Counted from the first letter of the stretch, positions 26,779-35,690 are shown. The stretch: DNA of 64,000 bases from Actinomadura_C alba (GCF_039530285.1 NZ_BAAAOK010000028.1:62001-126000); one strand, 5' to 3'. Notes: a model not told the origin generated them from the letters alone. Numbers and translations are program-made.

Positions 26779-27619
26779 GCATGGAACAGGATCCACTGTC
26801 GGTCGCGCTGCGCGACCTGGCCGACCGGCAGACGGTCCCCGCGGCGCCGGTCGAGCAGGTGCTCCGGCGGGGACGCCGCGCCAAGCGTGTCCGGGCGGCC
26901 GGGCTCACCGCGGTGGGCGCCGCCGCCGCCGCCGTCGTCGCCGGCGCTCTCGGGATCGGTGGGGCGGCGCCCCCGGAACCCGCGCCGGGCGTCGCGGTCT
27001 CCTCGGAGGCCGTGCTGACGCCCACCATGCGCCTGGCCGCGGCGGCGGACAGGACGGCGCGGAACACCTTCCGGCTGAAGTGGACCTATGTGATCTCACA
27101 GCGAGGAGGCGCGGACGCTAAGGAGATCTATGTCGGCGCCTTCGATCCCGTGCACCGCCGGGGCTACCTGAACGGCCCGGTCAGCGGGATGACACAGCGG
27201 TTCATCGGCGATGACGCCTACGTGTGGCGCGGCAAGTGGCAGAAGCGGCCCGGGCGTCCGACGGACGCCGCGGTGGGAACCTATGGTGCACCCGGCCAGC
27301 TCAGCGCACTCGAGCTCTCCACAGCTCCCGGCACGTTCCTCAAGAAGCTCCAAGCCCTCGGGAAGGTCACCTATGTCGGGCGCTCCGGCAGCGGCGGAGC
27401 GGCCGTGGAGCGGTACTCGTTCACCTATGCGAACAGGGCACGACCACGACGGGCTCGTTCGAGGTCGCCGCCGACCTGATCAAGAAGGTCGTCCAGCGGA
27501 CGACGGTGAAGAGCCCGGATCCGAAGGTCGCGGACGCCGACCCCGTCACGTTCACCGTCACCGCCGACTTCTCCGACTACGGCGTCCCGGTAGCGGTCGA
27601 ACCGCCCGTCCTGAAGTGA
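26775..27619 (+). pseudogene. Sigma-factor partner (membrane protein), interrupted by a frameshift
   Basis: Starts at a GTG overlapping the sigma-factor stop by GTGA, with AAGGAGG upstream. The first part (about 218 residues) has a basic N-terminus, one membrane helix (LTAVGAAAAAVVAGALGIG) and a soluble outer domain, as in membrane partners of SigE-family factors. At about 27430 the frame is lost: the reading after SFTYA continues sensibly only in the next frame (EQGTTTTGSFEVAADLI to the end AVEPPVLK at 27619). One missing base in TATGCgaa explains it. Either the gene is recently broken, which would remove the last 62 residues, or this is a sequencing error. The GC-biased codon pattern is kept on both sides. 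Confidence 0.72.
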
Positions 27620-27636
27620 TCTCTGACTAAGCGGTC

Positions 27637-27657
27637 CCGCCCACTCGGCGTGGGCGG
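27637..27657 (+). terminator. Hairpin after the sigma-factor operon
   Basis: Arms CCGCCCAC and GTGGGCGG with loop TCGGC, 17 bases after the stop of the interrupted gene. No T run. Confidence 0.45.
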
Positions 27658-27733
27658 CAAGGTGGCGATGGGAAGTTGGGACGGCCTGGTGCCCGACGGG
27701 CCGCTTGCCATCCAGTTCTGACAAGGGGGTCTC

Positions 27734-28543
27734 ATGCGTAGCGACTGGACCGACCTGCCGCCCGAGGTGCTCGGCGCGATCAAGGCGCACACCGGCCCGA
27801 TCCACCAAGTCGAGCACGCGCCGGCCGGGAACCACGCCGACATCGCCGCCACCGTGAACGCCGTGGGCGGGCGGGTGTTCGTCAAAGCCGCCCGGAAGGC
27901 GTCGCCGGATCGGGACGGGCCGGAGGTTCGGTCGCTGCGTAACGAGGCCAGGATCAACCCGCACGTGTGCGAGTTCGCCCCCCGGCTTCTGTGGGAAGCA
28001 GAGACCGGGGGGTGGCTCGCCCTCGGGTTTGAGCATGTGCACGGCAGGCATGCCGACTACTCACCGGGCTCGCCGGACCTCGAACTACTGGTGAAGGTCA
28101 TCGACGGCCTTCAGGCGATGCCCTGCCCGGACGTGGTGGGCATGCGGGTCGAGCGGCGCTGGGCGTCCGTTGCTGACGATGTGTCCCCGATGGCCGGCGA
28201 CGCGCTCCTGCACACCGACGTGAACGCCACCAACCTGATCATCACCGAGGACGGCCGCGCCTACGGGGTCGATTGGGCGTTCGCGTCCCGCGGGGCGGCT
28301 TGGGTGGAGTTGGGACTCCTGATCCCCTGGCTGCTCAAAGCCGGCCACACCCCGGCCGAGGCCGCGCGGTGGGTCGCGCAGTTCCCCTCATGGGCCAGCG
28401 CCGACCCGGCCGCCGTCGAGCTGTTCTCTGACGCGTTCGCCGAGCGGTGGGCCCGGCACGCGGCCGGCAACGGTGAAGGCTGGGTCGCCGAGCACGCCGA
28501 GCTCACCCGCCGGTGGGCCGACTACCGCAGGAGCCTCCGGTGA
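27734..28543 (+). CDS. APH-fold phosphotransferase family protein
   Basis: 269-residue protein of the aminoglycoside phosphotransferase superfamily. The catalytic loop is LLHTDVNATNLIITEDG (His-x-Asp with Asn five residues later) and the metal-binding Asp is in YGVDWAFAS. The N-lobe is short and has a Lys in VFVKAARKA that could bind ATP. The substrate is unknown; most actinobacterial members are not resistance enzymes. GGGGGTctc precedes the ATG. A 17-codon ORF (27668-27721) with AAGGTGG upstream lies directly before it and could be a translated leader. Confidence 0.85.
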   Translation: MRSDWTDLPPEVLGAIKAHTGPIHQVEHAPAGNHADIAATVNAVGGRVFVKAARKASPDRDGPEVRSLRNEARINPHVCEFAPRLLWEAETGGWLALGFEHVHGRHADYSPGSPDLELLVKVIDGLQAMPCPDVVGMRVERRWASVADDVSPMAGDALLHTDVNATNLIITEDGRAYGVDWAFASRGAAWVELGLLIPWLLKAGHTPAEAARWVAQFPSWASADPAAVELFSDAFAERWARHAAGNGEGWVAEHAELTRRWADYRRSLR

Positions 28544-28681
28544 CCGCCTGGACCCAGGTCCACGACACTCAGCCCGTGACCACCCAAGCGGTGAGGTCGT
28601 GGAGGTTGACGTGGAGATGATCCCGCTCATGGCATTCCGCAAGCGAGACTTGCGGTGAGGCTACCCGCCGTACGTGCGGCA

Positions 28682-29470
28682 TCAGTTGCGCCAGAATTGG
28701 AAGAGCGTGTGGCCGACCTGGATGGGCAGCCGGTCGATGCCGAGCGCGTCGGTGATGTAGTAGATCGCGTCGAAGAAGGCGCCGTTGATCGGTCCGAACC
28801 AGAGCAGGGCGATCAGGATGAAGAAGGCGTAGCCGCCGATCTCGTTCGCCTTCTGGGCCCACTTCCGCGGAAGGTACGGGTCGATGATTCCGAACCCGTC
28901 CAGTCCCGGGATCGGCAGCAGGTTGAGCAGCGCCGCGGTGACCTGCAGGAACGTGAGGAAGGCGAGACCGGACCAGAAGATCCCGTGGTCGTCCTCGGCG
29001 AGGACGTTGACGGCCAGCGCGAGGGCGAGCGCGAAGGCCAGGTTGGCCAGCGGTCCCGCAGCCGAGATCAGGCTGTGCCTGAGCCGGCCACGGATCCTTC
29101 CGCGCTCGATCCAGATCGCGCCGCCGGGCAGGCCTATTCCGCCGATCAGCATGAAGAGCACCGGGATCGCGAAGCTCAGGATCGGGTCGGCGTACTTCAG
29201 CGGGTTCAGCGTCAGATAGCCCTTGGTGGCGATGCTGTCGTCACCCGAGCGGTAGGCGAAGTAGGCGTGGCCGAACTCGTGCAGGCAGAGCGAGACGATC
29301 CAGGCCCCGGCCACGAACCCGAACAGCGCGAGCCGGGCCGGCTGCTCCACGATGTTCTCGTAGCGCCAGACGATCAGGCCGCACAGCACGGTGGCCGCGA
29401 GGATCGCGAGGAACACCGGGCTGAGCCGTAGGTTCGCGCGGCTTCCCCGCAACTCGTGCACCGATCCCAT
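28682..29470 (-). CDS. Site-2 protease family zinc metalloprotease (M50)
   Basis: 262-residue polytopic protein. The zinc motif HEFGH sits at the start of a membrane helix (SLCLHEFGHAYFAYRSG), and the second motif appears as NLLPIPGLDGFGI, the NxxPxPxLDG of intramembrane metalloproteases. It lacks PDZ and CBS domains, so it is of the compact Rip3/YwhC type. Such enzymes cut membrane-bound regulators within the bilayer. I chose the ATG at 29470 after GGAGaagg. The 138 bases between the APH gene and this gene's stop contain nothing I recognise. Confidence 0.9.
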   Translation of the reverse strand: MGSVHELRGSRANLRLSPVFLAILAATVLCGLIVWRYENIVEQPARLALFGFVAGAWIVSLCLHEFGHAYFAYRSGDDSIATKGYLTLNPLKYADPILSFAIPVLFMLIGGIGLPGGAIWIERGRIRGRLRHSLISAAGPLANLAFALALALAVNVLAEDDHGIFWSGLAFLTFLQVTAALLNLLPIPGLDGFGIIDPYLPRKWAQKANEIGGYAFFILIALLWFGPINGAFFDAIYYITDALGIDRLPIQVGHTLFQFWRN

Positions 29471-29576
29471 CGTGACCCTTCTCCCGCCGGTCGCGCCGAT
29501 CGAGCGATCGGGGCATTCCCCGCAGGGTACCTGTGCCACATGGCGGTCTGGCGCGAGATGCCCCTATGATCCCGGC

Positions 29577-30125
29577 ATGTCGCTCCTGTTGACCTCAGGG
29601 GTCACCGGCCTGGTCTGTCTCGTTGCCGGGCTGCTCCTCCGGCCGCCGTTCGAGCGACTCGTACGCCGCAAGCCCTCGCTGCGCGACCTCCGCAGGGAAC
29701 TCGACGGTCCCCGGCCGGGGCTGGCGTTCTATGTCGTACCGCCGGGGCTGGGCGACCCGGCCGAGATCGTCGCGGGGCTGACCGGCAACCGCAGACCGCG
29801 CCTCTGCCTGATCGGGCGGTTCTGCGGACCTCTGCCGTACGACGCCGCGCCGGTCGCCGGTTCGGTGCTGCGACGCGGTGCCCTGTGGGTGGCCGCAGGC
29901 ATGCTGATCTTCGACCCGAAGGCGGATGGGGCGGAGATGTGCGTGCTCGAAGCACCGTACGGAGTGGACGCCCTCGAACCCATGCCGACCGACACGGGCG
30001 ACCCGATGGTCACCCTGGACCTCGGCGACGGCGTCGTGGTGTTCGAACCGTCACCTGACATCGACGTGTCCCATGCCTGGAGCCGGATCGAGAGCGTCCT
30101 GACCGCGGATCAGTCCAGCTCGTAG
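29577..30125 (+). CDS. Membrane-anchored hypothetical protein
   Basis: 182 residues. An N-terminal hydrophobic helix (SLLLTSGVTGLVCLVAGLLL) is followed by a basic stretch (RRKPSLRDLRRELDG) and a compact globular domain with many glycines and prolines, ending VLTADQSSS. I recognise no family. The chosen ATG at 29577 has no clear ribosome-binding site. The 3-prime end overlaps the convergent DUF3224 gene by 16 bases. Confidence 0.65.
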   Translation: MSLLLTSGVTGLVCLVAGLLLRPPFERLVRRKPSLRDLRRELDGPRPGLAFYVVPPGLGDPAEIVAGLTGNRRPRLCLIGRFCGPLPYDAAPVAGSVLRRGALWVAAGMLIFDPKADGAEMCVLEAPYGVDALEPMPTDTGDPMVTLDLGDGVVVFEPSPDIDVSHAWSRIESVLTADQSSS

Positions 30126-30505
30126 CCGAGGGTGTAGGAGTGCCCGCCGTCCGGCCCGACGATGATCTGCCCCTCGCCGCGCAGGCCTTTCAGCTCTGAG
30201 GTGCCCGACGTGGGCACGATCTGCCATTTCAACCACTGGACCCCGTCGGTGGCCCCCGCGCTGTGCTGAAGGACGAAGGTCCCCTGACGGCCGTGCAGCG
30301 TGCCCTCGAAGTGTTCCAGTGCCACGTAGGCGGCGGGCCCCGCCTCGGTGTGCACCGACAGCAACTCGGTGGTGCTCGTCCCGGTCAGGTCTCCCTGGAA
30401 GACCTTGCCGACGATGACGCGGTCCATCTTCGCGCCGGTGCGTTCTTCGGTGGCCTTCTCGTCCCAGCCGGTGATGTCGAAGGTCCCCGTCGCGTTCTCA
30501 CTCAT
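30110..30505 (-). CDS. DUF3224 domain protein
   Basis: 131-residue single-domain protein of the lipocalin-like DUF3224 family. Typical features are the N-terminal SENATGTFDITGWDE, the glycine-rich middle strand ALEHFEGTLHGRQGTFVLQHS and the C-terminal strand GGHSYTLGYELD. The family is common in actinomycetes and has no assigned function. I chose the ATG at 30505; an earlier start would add ten residues without a better ribosome site. Its end overlaps the convergent neighbour by 16 bases. Confidence 0.87.
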   Translation of the reverse strand: MSENATGTFDITGWDEKATEERTGAKMDRVIVGKVFQGDLTGTSTTELLSVHTEAGPAAYVALEHFEGTLHGRQGTFVLQHSAGATDGVQWLKWQIVPTSGTSELKGLRGEGQIIVGPDGGHSYTLGYELD

Positions 30506-30586
30506 GGGCGCCATCCTGCCCGCCGTACCTGCCACCTTCTGTCAGGTACGGCCGACGCCGGCGCCCGGCCGAGGAACGGTGTGCGG

Positions 30587-31270
30587 TCAGAAGAGGGTGC
30601 CGTCGAGTTCGATGCCACGGAGCCTGTCGTAGTCCAGGGTGACGCAGTCGATGCCGCGGTCCGTGGCGAGTACCTTCGCCTGCGGTTTGATCACCTGTGC
30701 CGCGAAGATCCCCCGCACCGGGGCGATCAGCGGATCCCGGTTGAGCAGCTCCAGATATCGCGTGAGCTGCTCGACGCCGTCGATGTCGCCACGCCGCTTG
30801 ATCTCCACGGCGACGGTCGCGCTGCTGTGGTCGCGGCAGAGGATGTCGACCGGTCCGATCGGGGTCGGATACTCCCGCCGGATCAGCGTCCAGCCCTTGC
30901 CGAGCGTGGTGATGTGCTCGGCGAGCAGTTCCTGGAGGTGCGCTTCGACGCCGTCCTTGCGCAGGCCCGGATCGAGCCCGAGCTCATGGCTGGAGTCGTG
31001 CAGGATCTCCTCGATGGTGAGGATGAGCTGTTCCCCCGACTTCCCGTGGGTGACCGTCCACCGGGCGATCGCGCCGCTGTCCTCCGCCGGCGGCTCCTCG
31101 CGTAGCGAGCAGGGCGGGTTCATCCAGTTCAGCGGCTTGAAGGCGCGGTCGTCCGCGTGTACGGAGACGGAGCCGTCCGCCTTGATGAGCACGAGTCGCG
31201 GGGCCATGGGGAGGTGGGCGGTGAGGCGGCCGACGTAGTCGACGCTGCACCGCGCGATGACAAGACGCAC
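30587..31270 (-). CDS. nucS: Mismatch-specific endonuclease NucS/EndoMS
   Basis: 227 residues. NucS replaces MutS-MutL in actinobacteria, cutting both strands at G-T, G-G and T-T mismatches together with the sliding clamp. The RecB-like nuclease core has PIGPVDILCRD and VAVEIKRRGDIDGVEQLTRYLELLN (Glu-x-Lys and Gln motifs). The N-terminal dimerisation domain starts RLVIARCSVDYVGRL. The C-terminal clamp-binding peptide corresponds to the end, ELDGTLF. The GTG start is at 31270. The position matches Rv1321. Confidence 0.95.
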   Translation of the reverse strand: MRLVIARCSVDYVGRLTAHLPMAPRLVLIKADGSVSVHADDRAFKPLNWMNPPCSLREEPPAEDSGAIARWTVTHGKSGEQLILTIEEILHDSSHELGLDPGLRKDGVEAHLQELLAEHITTLGKGWTLIRREYPTPIGPVDILCRDHSSATVAVEIKRRGDIDGVEQLTRYLELLNRDPLIAPVRGIFAAQVIKPQAKVLATDRGIDCVTLDYDRLRGIELDGTLF

Positions 31271-31350
31271 GGTCCATCACCTTAGCCAGCGCGCCCGCCC
31301 CGGTGCTGCTCCACCGTACGATTCATGCGAGGTGAGGAGGGAGTGCGACC

Positions 31351-31878
31351 ATGAGGTGGACGCTGACGGGGAAGTCCCGCGCATCGGATGAGATGCGGAT
31401 CCGACGTGCGGTGATGAGCGACGATCGCGGCCTTGCCGAACTCGATCGCAACACCTGGTCGCCCGACAACGCGGTGAGCCCGCGTCCGCACGAGAACGCG
31501 GTGTTCTTCGACCTGGCGAATCCGCCGGAACAGTTCCTGGTGGCCGAACGCCGGGGCCGGCTGCTCGGCTTCATCCGGCTGGTCCAGCCGGTGCCGCTGC
31601 CGAGCGGTGACCACGTACGGCAGATCCAGGGCTTCGCCGTCGACCCCGCCGAGCGTGGGCGGGGACTCGGCCGGCTGCTGCTCGACGCCGTGTTCGAGGA
31701 GGCCCGCAGCCAGGGTGCGCGTCGCATCACGCTCCGGGTGCTCTCGGTGAACACCCGGGCCCGGCGGCTCTACGAGGCCGCGGGCTTCGCCGTCGAGGGT
31801 GTCCTGCCGGAGGAGTTCTACATCGAGGGCAGTTATGTCGACGACGTGCTGATGGGACGCAGTCTCCTCGTCGTGTGA
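31351..31878 (+). CDS. GNAT family N-acetyltransferase
   Basis: 175-residue acetyltransferase. The acetyl-CoA pyrophosphate loop is VDPAERGRGLGRLLLDAV (Arg-x-x-Gly-x-Gly type), followed by the ALA-type strand ITLRVLSVNTRARRLYEAAGF typical of RimI/YjdJ-like members. The acceptor is unknown. GAGGAGGGAG lies eight bases before the ATG. Transcribed divergently from nucS with an 80-base interval. A short 11-bp repeat begins at its stop codon. Confidence 0.9.
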   Translation: MRWTLTGKSRASDEMRIRRAVMSDDRGLAELDRNTWSPDNAVSPRPHENAVFFDLANPPEQFLVAERRGRLLGFIRLVQPVPLPSGDHVRQIQGFAVDPAERGRGLGRLLLDAVFEEARSQGARRITLRVLSVNTRARRLYEAAGFAVEGVLPEEFYIEGSYVDDVLMGRSLLVV

Positions 31879-31902
31879 GCTCCGTGTGAGCTCCGTGTGA
31901 GC
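31872..31902 (+). repeat. 11-bp tandem repeat at the end of the GNAT gene
   Basis: The unit CGTGTGAGCTC is present nearly three times (31872-31902). The first copy contains the TGA stop of the acetyltransferase gene, so slippage here would not change the protein unless the stop itself were altered. Confidence 0.85.
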
Positions 31903-32075
31903 CCCCGGCCGCGCACACCCGCTCCGCCAGGACCTCGTGGCGTGTTCGGCGACGATGAAGGCCAATGGTGGACAAGCTGGGCGTTTCATCACTAATCAGA
32001 CCTAGACGTTCGTAGGCGCGATGATTACCGTCGCCAGAGGAGTTGAGGTACGACGGACGGCGAAAGGAAGCTCCC

Positions 32076-32468
32076 ATGTCCCTCGACGTGTCTGCGGAAC
32101 TCCTGAAAGAAGCACAGCACGGTGAGGTCGACGACGCGGCGTTCGTCGAGTGCATCCGCACTTCGCTGCCGTACGCCTGGGAGATGATCAGCGGCCTGGT
32201 GGCCCGTCTCCAGGTGGACGGCGGAGATTTCGCGGACAATCAGACGCCACCACCGAACGAGCAGGCCCGCGGCCAGCTCCTTCGGGTCCTCGCCAGCGAT
32301 GCCATGCGGGGCACGCTGGAACGCTACTTCGGGGTGAAGCTCGCCTTCCAGAACTGCCACCGCGTCGCCGTCTTCCCCGGTGCCGCGGCCGACGGCCGGA
32401 GCTATCGCGATTTCGTGTCGGCACGCGAGCAGATCCTCAACCAGTCGCCCGAACTCCGCGACTGCTGA
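32076..32468 (+). CDS. SCO5389-family protein
   Basis: 130-residue soluble protein conserved in Streptomyces and relatives near nucS. Recognisable stretches are VECIRTSLPYAWEMISGLV and the phrase DNQTPPPNEQARGQLLR, plus AREQILNQSPELRDC at the end. The function is unknown. AAAGGAAGctccc precedes the ATG at 32076. It converges on the luciferase-like gene, separated by a strong terminator. Confidence 0.85.
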   Translation: MSLDVSAELLKEAQHGEVDDAAFVECIRTSLPYAWEMISGLVARLQVDGGDFADNQTPPPNEQARGQLLRVLASDAMRGTLERYFGVKLAFQNCHRVAVFPGAAADGRSYRDFVSAREQILNQSPELRDC

Positions 32469-32480
32469 CCCCACCTCCGC

Positions 32481-32516
32481 GATCTCGTGGCGTTCCGCGG
32501 TGAACGCCACGAGATC
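32481..32516. terminator. Strong bidirectional terminator
   Basis: Arms GATCTCGTGGCGTTC (32481-32495) and GAACGCCACGAGATC (32502-32516) form a perfect 15-bp stem with the loop CGCGGT, between convergent genes. The right arm reaches into the stop codon of the luciferase-like gene. Confidence 0.85.
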
Positions 32517-33510
32517 ACGGACCGGGGTGATCGCGCACCTTGGGGAGGACCTCGGCGCCGAGACGGGCGATGTTCTCGAGGGTGCGTTCGCGGGAGCCGG
32601 TGCAGTCGACCAGCAGAATGACGTGCCGGATCCCAGTGGCGGCCGCCGTCGCCGCGAGGGTGGCCGCGCAGTCGTCGGGTGCGCCCACCGGGTGCAGCTC
32701 GCACAGCAGCCGGGCGTACTCCCGCGGATCCCGTGGTGTCGTCGGCCGTCCGTCCACCGGCACGTATCCGGCCAGCCCGGGGCCGAGCCAGCGCGGCAGC
32801 TCCCGGCGCACGGTCCGAACCGCCTCTTCGCGGCTGTCGGCCACGTGGGCCACGCCGGTGGCGATATGCGCCGCCGGTCCGCCGATCTCCGCGTACCGGG
32901 CGACCGCGGCGGCCTTCTCCTCGTCCCCGATGTGCATGCCGAGCAGCATCGGCAGCCCGCGTGCGGCGGCGAGGGCCTCGGTGCCCGGTGACGTGCACGC
33001 CACGACGACCGGTGGCGGCGCGGTCGGTCGTGGCACGACGGGTACCTCGCGGAACCGGAAGGCGTGACCGGACCACGAGACCCTCTCGGACGACAGCCAG
33101 GCGAGCAGCAGGTCCAGAGACTCGGCGAAGCCCTCTTCGAAGCGCTCCAGGCCGGTGCCGAACACCTCGAGATCGACCCAGGGGCCGCCACGCCCGATGC
33201 CGAGCCGGAACCGGCCGCCGGACACGAGGGAGAGGAGCGCGGCCTGCTCGGCGAGCGCCACCGGATGCTGGTTGGACAGGACGCTCACCGCTGTGCCGAC
33301 CTCGATGCGTGACGTGGCACCGAGCAGGTAGCCGGCGAGCGTCACGGCGGAGGGACAGACGCCGTACGACATGAAATGGTGCTCCGCCACCCACACGTCG
33401 TCGAACCCGGCACGCTCGGCGGCCGCCGCGGCCTCGACCGTACGGGCCAGTGCGTCACCGTGCTCCTCGCCGGGGAACTGCCCGGCCGGCAGGAAGATCC
33501 CAAAGCGCAC
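32515..33510 (-). CDS. LLM-class (luciferase-like) flavin-dependent oxidoreductase
   Basis: 331-residue TIM-barrel enzyme that uses reduced FMN or F420. The N-terminus RFGIFLPAGQFPGEEHGDAL, the conserved strand FDDVWVAEHHF and the cofactor region SGGRFRLGIGRGGPWVDLEVFG are all present. The actual cofactor and substrate cannot be told; in actinomycetes F420 is common in this class. The GTG start is at 33510. It is divergent from the hydroxyacyl-CoA dehydrogenase gene, with 85 bases between them. Confidence 0.88.
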   Translation of the reverse strand: MRFGIFLPAGQFPGEEHGDALARTVEAAAAAERAGFDDVWVAEHHFMSYGVCPSAVTLAGYLLGATSRIEVGTAVSVLSNQHPVALAEQAALLSLVSGGRFRLGIGRGGPWVDLEVFGTGLERFEEGFAESLDLLLAWLSSERVSWSGHAFRFREVPVVPRPTAPPPVVVACTSPGTEALAAARGLPMLLGMHIGDEEKAAAVARYAEIGGPAAHIATGVAHVADSREEAVRTVRRELPRWLGPGLAGYVPVDGRPTTPRDPREYARLLCELHPVGAPDDCAATLAATAAATGIRHVILLVDCTGSRERTLENIARLGAEVLPKVRDHPGP

Positions 33511-33595
33511 GCGTCATTCGTACCAGAGCTCGTCTCGGACGACCCGTCTGGGAGACTCCTGAAAGTACCGGCGGGGCGACAGGGAGCACGTGAGC

Positions 33596-35323
33596 ATGGC
33601 TGATTTCCAGAAGATCGGAGTTGTCGGACTCGGCACCATGGGTGCCGGAATCGCGGAGGTGATGGCCGGTGGCCGCCGCGATGTGGTCGGCATCGAGGTG
33701 AACGAGGCGGCGCTGGAGAGCGGCCGTGGACACCTCGAGCGCTCCACCGGACGTGCCGTCAAGCGCGGCAGGCTCACCCCTGAGGCGCAGGCCGCGCTCC
33801 TGGACCGGATCACGCTGTCCACCGACTACGCGGCCCTGCGCGACTGCGACCTGGTGATCGAGGCGGTGCCGGAGCGGCTGGAGCTCAAGCGCCGCGTCTT
33901 CGCCGAGCTGGACCGGGTCTGCCGGCCGGACGCCGTGCTCGCCACCAACACCTCCTCGCTGCCGGTCACCGAGATCGCGGTCACCACCGGCCGCCCGGCG
34001 GCGGTGGTCGGCGTCCACTTCTTCAACCCGGCGCCGGTCATGAGACTGGTCGAGGTGATCGGCACTGTCCTCACCGAGCCCGGCCACGTCGCGAGGGTCG
34101 CCGAGCTCGTCCGCGGGCTCGGCAAGGTGCCGGTCACCATCGGCGACCGCGCCGGGTTCATCGCCAACCGGTTGCTGTTCGGCTACCTGAACCAGGCCGT
34201 GCGGATGTACGAATCCGGGCATGCCACCCGCGAGGACATCGACACCGCGATGAAGGCCGGTGCCGGGCTGCCGATGGGCCCCTTCACGCTGCTCGACCTC
34301 ATCGGCCTGGACATCTCGCTGGACGTGCTCGAGGCGATCCACCGCGAGACCCGGGACCGCCGGCACGCACCGGCGCCGATGCTGCGCCACCTCGTCACGG
34401 CCGGACTGCTCGGCCGCAAGACCGGCCGCGGCTTCCACACCTACGAGGGGCCCGGGTCGCCGGTCGTCGTCGGCTCACCGTCGCCGGCCGCGTCCGAGGC
34501 GGCGGTGCCGGAGCGGCCGCTGGTCGGTGTGGCCGGGACGGGCGCCGTGGCCCTGGCGCTGATCGAGACGGTGGCCCGCGCCGGAGGCGGGGTGCGGTTC
34601 GTCGCGACCGAGGCGGGCGGGACCGAGGCGGTCCGGCAGGCCGTCGAGGCGTCGCTCGATCGCGCGGTGGCCGGCGGCGAACTCGACCAGGCGGGCCGTA
34701 CGGCCGCTCTGGGCCGGATCACCGGCGGATCCGAGCCGGGTGCCGTGGCGGAGTGCGACCTGGTCATCGAGGCCGTCACCGGCGACCCGGCCGCGAAACG
34801 CTCCGCGATGGCCGCCCTCGACGGCGTCGCCAGGCCCGGTGCGATCCTCGCCACCACCGCCGAGACCGTTCCGGTCATCGAGCTCGCGACGGCCACGTCC
34901 CGGCCGGGTGAGGTCGTGGGCCTGCACTTCGCCGAGCCGGGACGGAGCCTGGCCGAGGTCGTCTCGACGGTGCTCACCGACGCGCGGGTCCGGCGACGCG
35001 CGGTCGCGATGGTGGAACGGCTCGGGATCACCACCGTGCGCTGCCGCGATCGGGCCGGGTTCATCATCGACGCGCTGCGCTTCCCGTACCTGGGCGACGC
35101 GGTACGCATGATGGACGCCGGATACGCCGACGCAGACGCGATCGACGCGGCGATGACGCTGGGGTGCGGCTACCCGGTCGGTCCGATCGCCGACCTCGAC
35201 CGCCTCGGCCTCGACCGGGCCGTGCGGGTGCTGGAGGCGCTCCACGCCGAGTCGCGCGAGCCGGCGCTGGCGCCCGCCCCGCTGCTTCGGGAGTGCGCGA
35301 CGGCCGGTCGGACGCTGCGCTGA
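33596..35323 (+). CDS. 3-hydroxyacyl-CoA dehydrogenase with duplicated domains
   Basis: 575 residues made of two tandem copies of the 3HCDH N and C domains. The first half (to about residue 285) is intact: GLGTMGAGIAEVMA for NAD, NTSSLPVTEIA, and the catalytic HFFNPAPVMRLVEVI. The second half (about 300-575) has the same layout but altered motifs: GTGAVA in place of GxGxxG, TAETVPVIELA for the NTSS strand, and HFAEPGRSLAEVV where the catalytic Asn should be. The second copy is therefore probably structural. It likely acts in beta-oxidation or butyryl-CoA metabolism. I chose the ATG at 33596, after GGGAG at nine bases; a GTG six bases earlier is too close to that site. Confidence 0.9.
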   Translation: MADFQKIGVVGLGTMGAGIAEVMAGGRRDVVGIEVNEAALESGRGHLERSTGRAVKRGRLTPEAQAALLDRITLSTDYAALRDCDLVIEAVPERLELKRRVFAELDRVCRPDAVLATNTSSLPVTEIAVTTGRPAAVVGVHFFNPAPVMRLVEVIGTVLTEPGHVARVAELVRGLGKVPVTIGDRAGFIANRLLFGYLNQAVRMYESGHATREDIDTAMKAGAGLPMGPFTLLDLIGLDISLDVLEAIHRETRDRRHAPAPMLRHLVTAGLLGRKTGRGFHTYEGPGSPVVVGSPSPAASEAAVPERPLVGVAGTGAVALALIETVARAGGGVRFVATEAGGTEAVRQAVEASLDRAVAGGELDQAGRTAALGRITGGSEPGAVAECDLVIEAVTGDPAAKRSAMAALDGVARPGAILATTAETVPVIELATATSRPGEVVGLHFAEPGRSLAEVVSTVLTDARVRRRAVAMVERLGITTVRCRDRAGFIIDALRFPYLGDAVRMMDAGYADADAIDAAMTLGCGYPVGPIADLDRLGLDRAVRVLEALHAESREPALAPAPLLRECATAGRTLR

Positions 35324-35372
35324 TCCGGACCTGGGGAACATGGGAAGTACGCCCCGTCCGTACCCTTATGAC

Positions 35373-35690
35373 ATGAGCCCCCGGAAGAATCGCCGCGACG
35401 CCGAGGATCGCCGGTCCGTCGGCGGCTCATGGTCCGGTGGGCTCCAGAACACCGAGGAGGGGCCCGACGGGGCCTGGGTCATCCGTACGATTCCGCCCGC
35501 CAACGCCACCAAGCCCTACCGCTGCCCCGGCTGCGACCAGGAGATCCCACCCGGTGTCGGGCACATGGTCGCCTGGCGGGCCGACGAGCGCAGCGCCGAC
35601 GACCGGCGGCACTGGCACCGCGCCTGCTGGCAGGCCCGGCTCAGGCGGGCGCCGAGGACCCAGCGGTCCCGAGGCGCCCCGCGCTACTGA
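35373..35690 (+). CDS. Small zinc-knuckle protein
   Basis: 105-residue basic protein. The middle carries a treble-clef-like zinc site: YRCPGCDQEIPPGVGHMV, then HWHRACW, giving two Cys, two or three His and a final Cys. Both ends are rich in Arg and disordered. This layout is found in a conserved actinobacterial family often labelled ATP/GTP-binding without evidence. Nucleic-acid or protein binding is likely. The ATG at 35373 gives the start MSPRKNRRD. Confidence 0.78.
   Translation: MSPRKNRRDAEDRRSVGGSWSGGLQNTEEGPDGAWVIRTIPPANATKPYRCPGCDQEIPPGVGHMVAWRADERSADDRRHWHRACWQARLRRAPRTQRSRGAPRY

Noticed and set aside
32540..33374. Overlapping plus-strand frames in the luciferase-like gene
   Set aside because: Antisense shadows with Arg/Ala/Pro-rich composition and no domain.
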